Assembly: GCF_900156165.1 (NCBI RefSeq)
Contig: NZ_FTMY01000001.1
Span: forward strand, 248,001-312,000
Length of the DNA: 64,000 nt
Origin: Pseudacidovorax sp. RU35E
GTDB taxonomy: Bacteria > Pseudomonadota > Gammaproteobacteria > Burkholderiales > Burkholderiaceae_C
Direction of reading: 5' to 3'
A program made the translations under genes and the position numbers. Positions within the stretch are counted from its first letter, which is position 1, and each line of letters starts with the position of its first letter. The notes under the pieces were generated by a model. It did no database searches. It worked only from the letters and a program-made list of their open reading frames with translations, and was not told the origin of the DNA. Below, in pieces: positions 46,191 through 54,788 of the stretch.

Positions 46191-46457
46191 TCAATAACGG
46201 CGGCGGCCGTCGGGGTAGTACTGGTTGTTGTAGTTCTGCTGATCGCGCTGACGGCCGACTTCGTTGCCCACCAGACCGCCGATGGCAGCACCGCCGACGG
46301 TTGCGGCCGTGTTACCGCCGATGGCATTGCCGACGACGGCACCGCCGAGTGCGCCGACGCCTGCGCCCAACTGCTGGTTGGGGCCGGCGGCACAGCCGGC
46401 CATGAGTGCGGCTGCGCCGATCGCGGCTGCCGAGATCCAAGTGCGAGTCTTCAACAT
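46191..46457 (-). CDS. glycine-zipper outer-membrane lipoprotein
   Basis: An 88-residue lipoprotein. Signal with lipobox LMAGC (Cys22), then a double glycine-zipper helix pair (GAGVGALGGAVVGNAIGG and TVGGAAIGGLVGNEVG), then a Gln/Asn/Tyr/Arg-rich tail. This matches the SlyB/OmpA-like glycine-zipper 2TM family, which helps stabilise the outer membrane under stress. ATG 46457 is preceded by AAGGTGGAC. Monocistronic; ends at the 17-bp hairpin shared with DedA. Confidence 0.88.
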   Translation of the reverse strand: MLKTRTWISAAAIGAAALMAGCAAGPNQQLGAGVGALGGAVVGNAIGGNTAATVGGAAIGGLVGNEVGRQRDQQNYNNQYYPDGRRRY

Positions 46458-46599
46458 GGTGTCCACCTTTCTGGGTTGTGATGGACAGATGTTGCGTGAG
46501 CGCCGCGTCCCGCTGCTGTAGGAGCGGTCCGCCGAGCGCTGTGCGCCGAGGCAAGGCTGCACTGCGAGCCTGCGCGCGCGCCGGCTGAAAGGCGCCGTA

Positions 46600-48159
46600 T
46601 TACAGCGTCCGGCTGCGCGCGAGCGGCGGGTTCTGGCTGAAATAGCGCTGGATGCCCTTCATCAGCGCATCGGCCAGGTCATCCTGATAGGCCACGTTGC
46701 GCAGCTTGGCTTCTTCTTCCGGATTGCTGATGAAGGCGGTTTCGACCAGCACGCTGGGAATATCCGGCGCCTTGAGCACCGCGAAGCCGGCCTGCTCCAC
46801 GTCGCCTTTGTGTAGCCTCGCGCCGATGCGCCGGAATTCGCCCAGCATGGCGCCGCCCAGGCGAAGACTGTCCTTGATTTGCGCCGTCGTGCTCATGTCG
46901 AACAGGGCGCGCTGCACCTGCATCTCGTGTTCGCCGACGCTGATGCCGCCCACTTGGTCGGACTGGTTCTCCTTGTTGGCCATCCAACGGGCAGCGCTGC
47001 TGGAGGCGCCGTTCTGGCTCAGTGCGAAGACGCTGGCACCGCGTGCGGCTGGCGTGGTGAAGGCATCCGCATGGATGCTGATGAACAGGTCGGCCTGCAC
47101 GCGGCGGGCCTTCTGCACCCGCACGTTCAGCGGCACGAAGAAGTCATCGTCCCGCGTCATGAAGGCGCGCATCGGATTGCCGCCGAGGGTGCTGCCGTTG
47201 ATCCGGTCACGCAGGCGGCGCGCCACCTGCAGAACGATGTCCTTTTCGCGGGTGCCGTTGGGACCGATCGCGCCGGGATCCTCACCGCCGTGGCCCGGAT
47301 CGAGCGCCACGATGATGATGCGGTCGGTGCGGGTGGCCGTGGCCATGTTGGGCTCCGGCCGCTGGACACGCGTGCGTGCAGGCGCGGGGCGGGGGGCCTC
47401 GGCGATCACCGGCGGAGGTGGCGCGGGTACCGGAGGGCCGGATGGATTCGGGGGAATCGCCTTCTGAGCGATCAGGTCGCCGAGGGGATCGGTGGCAGGC
47501 ACCGGCCGAGCGGGAACAGGCGGGGGAGCCTGGACCACCGGGGGCGCGACCGCGACGGCCGGCGGTGCCGGCGGCAGGGGGGCGGCGGGTGACGCCCCGG
47601 TGCGGGTGTCGCGCAGCCGCTCGGCAATCAACGATTCCAGCGGGTCGCGCGTCTCCTGCGGATACAGGTCCAGCACCAGCCGGTGCTTGTACGCGGCCAC
47701 CGGCGCCAGCGAGAACACCTGCGGTCTCACCGTCTGCTTGAGGTCGAACACGATGCGCACCATGGACGGCGTGTTCTGGCCCACGCGCAGCCCCGCGATG
47801 AAAGGATCGTCTGCCTTGACCTTGCCGACCAGATCACGCAGGGCGGGGTTCAGGGTGATCCCCTCGATGTCCACCGCCAGGCGCGGAGGATCGCCCACGA
47901 CGAGTTGCTGCGACTGCAGCCGCGCATCGGACTCGATGGTGATGCGCGTGTAGTCGGCCGCCGGCCACACGCGCACGGCCACGATGGAGGCGCCGTACGC
48001 GATCTCGGCCGCGCCCATCAGCAGCACCAGGCTACCGGCCTGCTGCAGCCAGCGCCGGCGCTCGGGTTGTACGGGAAGCAGCGCGTGGGTCACGAGTGCC
48101 GCCTCGGCGGTGCCGGCGGCGGCTGCAGGATGATCGGGTGGCGTGCGGCGACTGCTCAT
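46600..48159 (-). CDS. amiC: N-acetylmuramoyl-L-alanine amidase (AmiC/AmiB type)
   Basis: Periplasmic zinc amidase that cuts septal peptidoglycan during daughter-cell separation. 519 residues. A signal-like hydrophobic segment lies at about residues 38-56 after a long N-terminal cytoplasmic stretch. Next is an AMIN domain (about 60-165: VRVWPAADYTRITIESD), a long Pro-rich linker (about 190-275), then the Amidase_3 domain with zinc ligands in ALDPGHGGEDPGAIG, EKDIVLQVA and ISIHADAF and the catalytic Glu in VLVETAFISN. Its ATG overlaps the tsaE stop. In E. coli the corresponding order is tsaE-amiB-mutL-miaA. Confidence 0.94.
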   Translation of the reverse strand: MSSRRTPPDHPAAAAGTAEAALVTHALLPVQPERRRWLQQAGSLVLLMGAAEIAYGASIVAVRVWPAADYTRITIESDARLQSQQLVVGDPPRLAVDIEGITLNPALRDLVGKVKADDPFIAGLRVGQNTPSMVRIVFDLKQTVRPQVFSLAPVAAYKHRLVLDLYPQETRDPLESLIAERLRDTRTGASPAAPLPPAPPAVAVAPPVVQAPPPVPARPVPATDPLGDLIAQKAIPPNPSGPPVPAPPPPVIAEAPRPAPARTRVQRPEPNMATATRTDRIIIVALDPGHGGEDPGAIGPNGTREKDIVLQVARRLRDRINGSTLGGNPMRAFMTRDDDFFVPLNVRVQKARRVQADLFISIHADAFTTPAARGASVFALSQNGASSSAARWMANKENQSDQVGGISVGEHEMQVQRALFDMSTTAQIKDSLRLGGAMLGEFRRIGARLHKGDVEQAGFAVLKAPDIPSVLVETAFISNPEEEAKLRNVAYQDDLADALMKGIQRYFSQNPPLARSRTL

Positions 48160-48683
48160 GGTGCAACAGCCGCCAGCAGGGCCTGGCCGTTGAGAGAGAA
48201 GGCGCGCAACTGCACGCGGCGCACGTCATCGGCGTCTGGGGTCATGGCTTCGATGTGGATGGCGAGGTCCTCGGTGGGCAGATAGCCGGCCGCCTGGGCG
48301 GGCCATTCGGCCAGCTTGAGTCCCTCGCCGGCAAAAAGGTCCCGGAACCCGGCGTCTTCCCATTCGCGGGGATTGCTGAAGCGATAGAAGTCGAAGTGGT
48401 AGACCGCACGTCCGTCGCGGGTGGTGTGGGGCTCCACCACGGCGTAGGTCGGGCTCTTGATGCGGCCCTGGACGCCCAGTGCGCGCAGCAGGTGGCGCAC
48501 GAAGGTGGTCTTGCCGGCGCCCAGGTCGCCGTGCAGCGTGATGAAGGCGTGGCTCAGCTCGGGCCGGGTCTGCATGGCCTGCGCCAGTGCCTGGGCGAAG
48601 CGGGCGGTGTCGTCCTCACCCTGCCAGAGCAGCGGGCGGGAGGCGATTTCTACAATCGGACGGTGACTGCGGTCGATGCTCAA
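48156..48683 (-). CDS. tsaE: tRNA threonylcarbamoyladenosine biosynthesis ATPase TsaE
   Basis: ATPase that drives the TsaBDE complex making t6A37 in tRNAs. About 175 residues. Walker A reads HGDLGAGKTTFVRHLLRALG, followed by the signature GRIKSPTYAVVE and the Walker-B-like HFDFYRFSNPREWEDAGF. No ATG or GTG lies at the expected N-terminus: TTG 48683 gives a family-like length, while ATG 48575 would cut the first strand. With TTG the 5' end overlaps the divergent queG gene by 21 bp. The stop overlaps the amiC start. Confidence 0.9.
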   Translation of the reverse strand: MSIDRSHRPIVEIASRPLLWQGEDDTARFAQALAQAMQTRPELSHAFITLHGDLGAGKTTFVRHLLRALGVQGRIKSPTYAVVEPHTTRDGRAVYHFDFYRFSNPREWEDAGFRDLFAGEGLKLAEWPAQAAGYLPTEDLAIHIEAMTPDADDVRRVQLRAFSLNGQALLAAVAP

Positions 48684-49748
48684 CTCGTGGCTCGGATTCG
48701 TGCGTGGGCCGGGGAACTCGGATTCTCCCAAATCGGCATCGCGGGCATCGACCTGTCCGACGCAGAGCCCGGCCTGGCGGAATGGCTGGCCCAGGGCTTC
48801 CATGGCGAGATGGGGTATATGGCGGCGCACGGCATGCGTCGGGCCCGGCCGGCCGAGCTGGTGCCGGGCACCCTGAGCGTGATCACCGCCCGCATGGACT
48901 ACCTGCCGCGCGAGACGCCGGACGACTGGCAGGCCGTCGAATGGTCGCGGCTGGAGCGGCCCGGTGAGGCCATCGTGTCGCTCTATGCCCGGGGGCGGGA
49001 CTACCACAAGGTGCTGCGGGCCCGGCTGCAGAAGCTGGCCGACCGGCTGGCCGCCGAGATCGGGCCTTTCGGCCACCGCGTGTTCACCGATTCCGCGCCC
49101 GTGCTGGAGGCCGAGCTGGCCGGTCGCAGCGGCCAGGGCTGGCGCGGCAAGCACACGCTGGTGCTCAGCCGCGAGGCGGGCTCCATGTTCTTCCTGGGCG
49201 AGATCTATGTCGACCTTGCTCTGCCGCCGACCGAGCCGGTGGCGGCGCACTGCGGCCGCTGCACGGCGTGCATCGATGCCTGCCCGACCGGCGCCATCCT
49301 CGGGCCGCACCGGCTGGACGCGCGGCGTTGCATCTCCTATCTGACCATCGAGCATGCCGGCGCCATCCCGGAGGCGTTGCGTCCCGCAATTGGCAACCGC
49401 ATCTACGGCTGCGACGACTGCCAGCTGGCCTGCCCCTGGAACAAGTTTGCCCAGCGCAGTGCGCTGCCCGACTTCGATCCGCGCGAGGGCCTGACGGGCG
49501 TCACGCTGGCGCAGCTTTTCGCATGGACCGAGGACGAGTTCCTGCGCCGCACCGAAGGCAGCCCCATCCGCCGCATCGGCCACGAGCGCTGGTTGCGCAA
49601 CATCGCCGTCGCGCTGGGCAATGCATTGCGCCAGGGCGATGCGTCGGCTGCAGTGGCGCTGACGGCGCGGCGCGACACCGCCACGTCCCTGCTGCGCGAG
49701 CACATCGACTGGGCGCTGGCGCAGGCGCCCACCGTCGCGCCCACCTGA
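48663..49748 (+). CDS. queG: epoxyqueuosine reductase QueG
   Basis: Cobalamin- and iron-sulphur-dependent enzyme for the last step of queuosine synthesis in tRNA. 361 residues from GTG 48663 (a second GTG at 48687 is possible). The N-terminal Wx(x)ELGF-type segment reads AWAGELGFSQIGI. The two 4Fe-4S clusters are ligated by CGRCTACIDACPTGAI and CDDCQLACPWN. A C-terminal HEAT-like region (GNALRQGDASAAVALTARR) is shorter than in E. coli. TACAAT at 48651-48656 lies just before the GTG, suggesting a leaderless or near-leaderless mRNA. Confidence 0.95.
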   Translation: MTAVDAQLVARIRAWAGELGFSQIGIAGIDLSDAEPGLAEWLAQGFHGEMGYMAAHGMRRARPAELVPGTLSVITARMDYLPRETPDDWQAVEWSRLERPGEAIVSLYARGRDYHKVLRARLQKLADRLAAEIGPFGHRVFTDSAPVLEAELAGRSGQGWRGKHTLVLSREAGSMFFLGEIYVDLALPPTEPVAAHCGRCTACIDACPTGAILGPHRLDARRCISYLTIEHAGAIPEALRPAIGNRIYGCDDCQLACPWNKFAQRSALPDFDPREGLTGVTLAQLFAWTEDEFLRRTEGSPIRRIGHERWLRNIAVALGNALRQGDASAAVALTARRDTATSLLREHIDWALAQAPTVAPT

Positions 49749-49757
49749 GGCGATCGC

Positions 49758-50663
49758 TCAGCGCGGCAGACTGAGCGCGAAGGGCAGGCTGACGATGCCC
49801 AGCAGGGTCGAGAGCGTCACCAGCGCTGCAACGTACGCGCCGTTGTAGCCCATGCGCGCTGCCAGCACGTAGGCGCTCGATGCCGTGGGCACGGCCGAGA
49901 AGGCCATCAGCACCGCTGCCTGTGCCCCGTGCAGCCCCAGCAGCCGGCACAGGCACCAGGCCACCAGCGGCAGCACCAGGTGCCGGATCGACAGCACCGC
50001 GACGCCCAGCGCCTTGCCCCGGTTGAGCGCGCCGAACTGCATGCCGGCGCCCGCCGCCAGCAGGCCCAGCGCCAAGGAGGCGGCGCCCAACCGGCCGAGC
50101 GTCGGCTGCATCCAGTGAGGCACCTGCAGGCCGAGCAGGTTGATCACCAGCCCGCTGGCCGTCGCGATGATGAGTGGATTGCGCACGAGCTGGCGCAGGA
50201 AGCCGCTGTTGGCATGCCGCGCCATGGGCCACACCGCCGCCACGTTCATCAGCGGCACGCACACGCCGATCAGCACAGCGATCACCAGCAGGCCTTCGGC
50301 ACCGGCCAGGCGCTCGGCCACGGCCAGGCAGATGAAGGAGTTGAAGCGGAAGGCCACCTGGGCGCTGGCCGCGTGCTCGCGTCGGTCGATGTGCCGCCCC
50401 AGCCAGGGCAGAGACGGCAGCGCATAGGCAAGCGCTATGCCGGCCAGTCCCACACCCAGCCCGGCGGCCAGCAGGTGCGTGGCGGAGCCGAAGTCGATGG
50501 GGCTCTTGACGATGGAATGGAAGAGCAGGACCGGGAAGAGAAAGTAGTACACCAGGCTCTCGACCTGGTCCCAGACCCGGCGATCCAAGGCGGTGTAGCG
50601 GCACAGCAGCCAACCGCAGGCGATGAGGGAGAAGTCCGGAAACAGCAGCTGCGCGTAATTCAC
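49758..50663 (-). CDS. AEC-family (auxin-efflux-carrier-like) transporter
   Basis: A 301-residue inner-membrane transporter with about ten helices in two five-helix halves. Features of the AEC family: LVYYFLFPVLLFHSI near the N-terminus, SAQVAFRFNSFICLAV in the middle, RNPLIIATASGLVINLLG, and the C-terminal VLMAFSAVPTASSAYVLAARMG. Relatives export malonate, malate or other anions. It converges with queG (9 bp between the stops) and is divergent from the Bug receptor at 50789; the shared gap is 125 bp. Confidence 0.88.
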   Translation of the reverse strand: MNYAQLLFPDFSLIACGWLLCRYTALDRRVWDQVESLVYYFLFPVLLFHSIVKSPIDFGSATHLLAAGLGVGLAGIALAYALPSLPWLGRHIDRREHAASAQVAFRFNSFICLAVAERLAGAEGLLVIAVLIGVCVPLMNVAAVWPMARHANSGFLRQLVRNPLIIATASGLVINLLGLQVPHWMQPTLGRLGAASLALGLLAAGAGMQFGALNRGKALGVAVLSIRHLVLPLVAWCLCRLLGLHGAQAAVLMAFSAVPTASSAYVLAARMGYNGAYVAALVTLSTLLGIVSLPFALSLPR

Positions 50664-50788
50664 CCGGGGAGCATAAACCGCGCACTTATAGGTATTCCCT
50701 CAAGCTCGTGCGCCAAGGCTGCCGCTAGGATGCGCCGCATGCTGGAAGCGAATCCGCCCATTCAAGAAACGAACCTGGAGTCAATCTG

Positions 50789-51766
50789 ATGCATCGCCGC
50801 CACTGGAACGCCATCGCCGCCGCTGCCCTGCTGGGTGCGCTGGCCGCCCCTGCTGCCTGGGCGCAGGGCTACCCCGACAAGTCGATCGAACTGCAGGTGC
50901 CCTTCGCACCTGGCGGCACCACCGACATCGTGGGCCGCGTCATCGCCGATCCGCTGGGCAAGATCTTGGGCCAGCCGGTGGTGGTCACCAACAAGGCCGG
51001 CGGCGGCGGCGTGGTCGGCGCGTCCGAGACGGCCCGCGCCGCACCCGATGGCTACAAGCTGGGCGTGGCCACGGTGTCGAGTACGGCCGCCAATCCGGCG
51101 ATCAACCCGAAGACGCCGTACGACCCGATCAACGACTTCACGCCCATCATCAACATCGCCGCCACGCCCAATGTGATCGCGGTGCACCCGAGCTTTCCGG
51201 CCAAGGACTACGCCAGCTTCGTCGCTGAGCTCAAGAAGAACCCGGGCAAGTATTCATACAGCTCGTCGGGCACCGGTGGCATCGGCCACCTGCTGATGGA
51301 GCTCTACAAGAGCATGACCGGCACCTTCGTCACGCACATCCCGTACCGCGGCGCCGGCCCGGCCCTGAACGACACCGTCGGCGGCCAGGTGCCGATGATC
51401 TTCGACAACCTGCCCTCGGCGCTGCCCTTCATCAAGGCCGGCAAGCTGGTGCCCATCGTGGTGGCTGCGCCCCAGCGCCTGAAGGACCTGCCCAACGTGC
51501 CCACCTTCAAGGAAGTGGGCCTGGAGCCGGTGAACCGCATGGCGTACTACGGCATCCTCGGGCCCAAGGCGCTGCCGAAGGAGGTGGTGGACAAGATCAA
51601 CGCAGGCACGCGCAAGGCGCTGGAAGACCCCGCCGTGCGCAAGCGCATCGAGGACACCGGCTCGATCATCGTGGCCAATACGCCCGAACAGTTCGCCGCG
51701 CAGATCAAGGCCGAGTTCGCGGTCTACAAGGACGTGGTGAAGAAGCAGAATCTCAAGCTCGACTGA
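50789..51766 (+). CDS. Bug-family tripartite tricarboxylate transporter receptor
   Basis: A 325-residue periplasmic binding protein. Signal peptide with cleavage after AWA25. Motifs: IELQVPFAPGGTTDIVGRV, VVVTNKAGGGGVVGASE, THIPYRGAGPALNDTVGGQ and LPNVPTFKEVGL. Ligands of the family are carboxylates and aromatic acids; this one cannot be assigned. No permease partners are adjacent. TAGGAT about 65 bp upstream is a candidate -10. A strong terminator follows at 51814. Confidence 0.92.
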   Translation: MHRRHWNAIAAAALLGALAAPAAWAQGYPDKSIELQVPFAPGGTTDIVGRVIADPLGKILGQPVVVTNKAGGGGVVGASETARAAPDGYKLGVATVSSTAANPAINPKTPYDPINDFTPIINIAATPNVIAVHPSFPAKDYASFVAELKKNPGKYSYSSSGTGGIGHLLMELYKSMTGTFVTHIPYRGAGPALNDTVGGQVPMIFDNLPSALPFIKAGKLVPIVVAAPQRLKDLPNVPTFKEVGLEPVNRMAYYGILGPKALPKEVVDKINAGTRKALEDPAVRKRIEDTGSIIVANTPEQFAAQIKAEFAVYKDVVKKQNLKLD

Positions 51767-51813
51767 GCGTCCCGTCCCAGCCGTGTCCGCCCAGCGGGCG
51801 CGGTGTTTGCTGG

Positions 51814-51842
51814 AGCCGCCCTCGGGCGGCTTTCTGTTTTTC
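51814..51842 (+). terminator. terminator after the Bug receptor gene
   Basis: AGCCGCC-CTCG-GGCGGCT hairpin followed by TTCTGTTTTT, ending 4 bp before the xerD start. xerD therefore has almost no leader unless read-through or an internal promoter supplies one. Confidence 0.82.
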
Positions 51843-51845
51843 CGC

Positions 51846-52769
51846 ATGTCCATGACCCCTCCGGCCTCCACCGCCGCCATGCCATCGCCTGCTGACATCG
51901 ACGACTTCATCGACGCGCTGTGGCTGGAGGAGGGCCTGTCGCGCAACACGCTGGCCGCCTACCGGCGCGACCTCTCGCTGCTGGCGCAATGGCTGGCGCC
52001 CCGCGGCGTGGCCCTGCCGGCGGCGCGCGAGAGCGATCTGCAGGCCTACATGGGCGAGCGCCTCGCGCAGCGCGGCAAGGCCACCTCGGCCAATCGCCGG
52101 CTGACGGTATTCAAGCGCTACTTCCGCTGGGCGCTGCGCGAGCACCGCATCGTGGCTGACCCCACGCTGCGCCTGCTGCCCGCGCGCCAGCCCGCGCGCG
52201 TGCCCAAGACGCTCAGCGAGGCGCAGGTGGAGGCGCTGCTGGGGGCACCCGACGTCGCCACCCCGCTGGGCCTGCGGGACCGCGCGATGATCGAGCTGAT
52301 GTACGCCAGCGGCCTGCGCGTCAGCGAACTGGTGGGCCTGCGCCTGGTCGACCTCGGCCTGCAGGAAGGCGTGCTGCGGGTGATGGGCAAAGGCAGCAAG
52401 GAGCGCCTCGTGCCCTTCGGGCAGGAGGCCGAGCGCTGGATCGGCCGCTACCTGGCCGAAGCCCGTTCGGCCATCCTGGGCGGCCAGCAGAGCGGCGACC
52501 TGTTCGTCACCGCGCGCGGCGCCGGCATGACGCGGGCCATGTTCTGGGTGATCGTCAAGAAGCACGCCGAGGCGGGAGGCGTGCGTGTGCCGCTGTCGCC
52601 GCACACGCTACGCCATGCCTTTGCTACTCACTTGCTGAACCATGGCGCCGATCTGCGCGCGGTGCAGTTGCTGCTCGGGCATGCCGATATCTCCACCACC
52701 ACCATCTACACCCACGTGGCGCGCGAGCGCTTGCGCCAGCTGCATGCGCGGCACCATCCGCGGGGCTGA
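51846..52769 (+). CDS. xerD: tyrosine recombinase XerD
   Basis: Works with XerC at dif to resolve chromosome dimers. 307 residues. N-terminal core-binding domain (IDDFIDALWLEEGLSRNTLAAY), then the catalytic domain with Arg158 in YASGLRVSEL, Lys in GKGSKERLVP, His253 and Arg256 in SPHTLRHAF, His in LLGHADISTT and the Tyr nucleophile in TIYTHV. Length and motifs are those of chromosomal XerD, not a phage integrase; no attachment site is nearby. ATG 51846 is the likely start, with ATG 51852 possible. Confidence 0.94.
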   Translation: MSMTPPASTAAMPSPADIDDFIDALWLEEGLSRNTLAAYRRDLSLLAQWLAPRGVALPAARESDLQAYMGERLAQRGKATSANRRLTVFKRYFRWALREHRIVADPTLRLLPARQPARVPKTLSEAQVEALLGAPDVATPLGLRDRAMIELMYASGLRVSELVGLRLVDLGLQEGVLRVMGKGSKERLVPFGQEAERWIGRYLAEARSAILGGQQSGDLFVTARGAGMTRAMFWVIVKKHAEAGGVRVPLSPHTLRHAFATHLLNHGADLRAVQLLLGHADISTTTIYTHVARERLRQLHARHHPRG

Positions 52770-52828
52770 GGCGCGGCGGCCGACCGCGTGCGGCGGCCGA
52801 AGCCGAGGGCCGCTGGCATGATCCGGCC

Positions 52829-53833
52829 ATGATCTTTACGACCGATTCCTTCCTGCGGCGCCGCCTTTGCCGCGGCGCTGTTCTCGCGGCCTTTGGCGTG
52901 GCCTTCGCGGCCACGGGTCTACCGGCCCTGGCCCAGGACCTGCCCAAGACCGTGCGCCTGGTCGTGGCCTACCCGCCCGGCGGCGTGGCCGACGTGGTGG
53001 CCCGCACCCTGGCCGAGCGGCTGGCGGCGCAGACCGGCAGCACCTTCGTCGTCGACAACAAGGCGGGCGCCAGCGGCACCATCGCCATGGAGGCCATCGC
53101 CAAGGCCGCACCGGACGGCGCCACGCTCGGCTTCTCGGCCATCAGCCCGCTGGTGCTGAGCCCACATCTGGGCAAGCTGCCCTACGACCCGCTGCGCGAC
53201 CTGCTGCCGGTGGCCAGCGTGATGTATTCGCCGGTGGTGCTGTTGGCCACCTCGGCCGAGGGCGGCGCGGACATGCGCGCGGTGCTGGCGAAGGCGAAGG
53301 CGCAGCCCGGTGCGGTGCGGTGGGCGACCTCGGGGCCGGCCTCGTTGGGACACATCATGCTGGAACAACTGCGCGCCACGGCCAAGGTCGACATCACCCA
53401 TGTGCCCTACAAGGGGGGCGGCCAGCAGATGACGGATGCGCTGTCCGGCCAGTTCGAGGTGCTGTCCACCAATGCGGGCCCGGCGGTGGCCATCCAGGTC
53501 AAGGCCGGCAAGCTGCGGCCCCTGGCTGTGGGCGCCCCCGCGCGGCTGGAGAGCCTGCCCAACGTGCCGACCCTGGCCGAGCTGGGCTTCAAGGACGCCA
53601 ACCTCTCTTCGCAGTTCGGCGTCTTCGCCCCGGCCGGGTTGCCGCAGCCTTTGCAGGCCCGTTTCAACGCGGAGATCAACACCGCGCTGCAATCGCCCCA
53701 GATGCGTTCGCGCCTGACCACCACCGACAACGTGCCGACCGGCGGAAGCCCCGCGGCCTTCGCCAAGGAGATCGCGGCCGAATACGAGAACAACGGCCGG
53801 ATCATCCGCGCCGCGGGCATCAAGGCCGATTGA
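52829..53833 (+). CDS. Bug-family tripartite tricarboxylate transporter receptor
   Basis: A 334-residue periplasmic solute receptor, the third Bug protein in the window. Signal peptide cleaved after ALA35. Motifs: VRLVVAYPPGGVADVVART, FVVDNKAGASGTIAMEAI, THVPYKGGGQQMTDALSGQ and LPNVPTLAELGF. It lies 59 bp downstream of xerD and converges with the DUF455 gene. The ligand is unknown. Confidence 0.92.
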   Translation: MIFTTDSFLRRRLCRGAVLAAFGVAFAATGLPALAQDLPKTVRLVVAYPPGGVADVVARTLAERLAAQTGSTFVVDNKAGASGTIAMEAIAKAAPDGATLGFSAISPLVLSPHLGKLPYDPLRDLLPVASVMYSPVVLLATSAEGGADMRAVLAKAKAQPGAVRWATSGPASLGHIMLEQLRATAKVDITHVPYKGGGQQMTDALSGQFEVLSTNAGPAVAIQVKAGKLRPLAVGAPARLESLPNVPTLAELGFKDANLSSQFGVFAPAGLPQPLQARFNAEINTALQSPQMRSRLTTTDNVPTGGSPAAFAKEIAAEYENNGRIIRAAGIKAD

Positions 53834-53898
53834 GCAGGGCGCAACGGGCGGGTTGGTGCTGTCCGCGCTGCGCACGTCTCGGTCCGCGCTGCACCCGT

Positions 53899-54720
53899 CT
53901 ATTTCGCGTCCGCCGCCAGCCCTTCCAGTTCGTCTGGCGTGAAGCCGGCCCGTGACCTGGCGTCCATGTTGAAGGGTGGCTTGAGCCGGGGCGCCTGATG
54001 CTCGCGGTACAGGCGCCGGTAGTGCGGCAGAGGTTCCAGCCCCTCCCGCTCGCACAGCCAGCGATACCAGTGGTTGCCCACCGCCACATGGCCGATCTCG
54101 TCGCGCAGGATGATGTCCAGGATGGCGATGGCCGCGCGCGCGTCGGGCGTGCCCACACGGGCGAGCTTGGCCTGGATGAGCGGCGTGGCGTCCAGTCCGC
54201 GGGCTTCCAGAGTGCGCGGCACCAGGGCCATGCGGGCGACGACGTCGTCGGCCGTCTTCTCGCACATGGTCCACAGGCCGTCGTGGCCGGGAAAGTCGCC
54301 GTAGTGCCAGCCCATGGACTGCAGGTGACCGTGGATCAGCGTGAAGTGCAACGCCTCCTCGTCCGCCACCCGCAGCCAGTCGCGGTAGTAGTCGGCCGGC
54401 ATGCTGTCGAAGCGCCACAGCGCGTCGAGCGCGAGGTTGATGGCGTTGAACTCGATGTGGCAGATGGCATGCACCAGCGCGGCCCGGCCTTCCTCGGTGA
54501 AGGGTGAGCGCGTGGGCACATCCTTGGCCCCGACGCGAACGGGCCGCGCCGGCCGGCCTGGCACGCCAGCGCCGTCGCCGGGAATCCTCACCGCTTCCGC
54601 CCAGCAGGCCTCGTCGGGAGGCGCCTGCGCGCAATCGGCGGCCAGCGTGCGCGTGGCCGCCACCTTCTGGGCGGGGTCGGGAAGGACAAGCGCCTGCAGC
54701 GCGCGCAGCCGGGGGTGCAT
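53899..54720 (-). CDS. DUF455 ferritin-like protein
   Basis: A 273-residue soluble protein. The ferritin-like diiron core is suggested by HAICHIEFNAINLALDALWRF, RVADEEALHFTLI and ILRDEIGHVAVGN, which supply the Glu and E-x-x-H ligands of a four-helix bundle. The family (DUF455) resembles MiaE-like tRNA hydroxylases, but its substrate is not established. ATG 54720 (MHPRLRALQ) starts 68 bp from the divergent gamma-carbonic anhydrase gene; TACAAT at 54724-54729 lies in that gap. Confidence 0.86.
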   Translation of the reverse strand: MHPRLRALQALVLPDPAQKVAATRTLAADCAQAPPDEACWAEAVRIPGDGAGVPGRPARPVRVGAKDVPTRSPFTEEGRAALVHAICHIEFNAINLALDALWRFDSMPADYYRDWLRVADEEALHFTLIHGHLQSMGWHYGDFPGHDGLWTMCEKTADDVVARMALVPRTLEARGLDATPLIQAKLARVGTPDARAAIAILDIILRDEIGHVAVGNHWYRWLCEREGLEPLPHYRRLYREHQAPRLKPPFNMDARSRAGFTPDELEGLAADAK

Positions 54721-54788
54721 CCCTACAATTCTATTTTTCGCCTGCGGCCTGCCCGCACACGCACCCACGACACCAGGAGACGACAAGC

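Noticed and set aside
51846-52769. XerD as evidence of an integrated element
   Set aside because: Length, motifs and lack of att sites or phage genes fit the chromosomal dimer-resolution recombinase.
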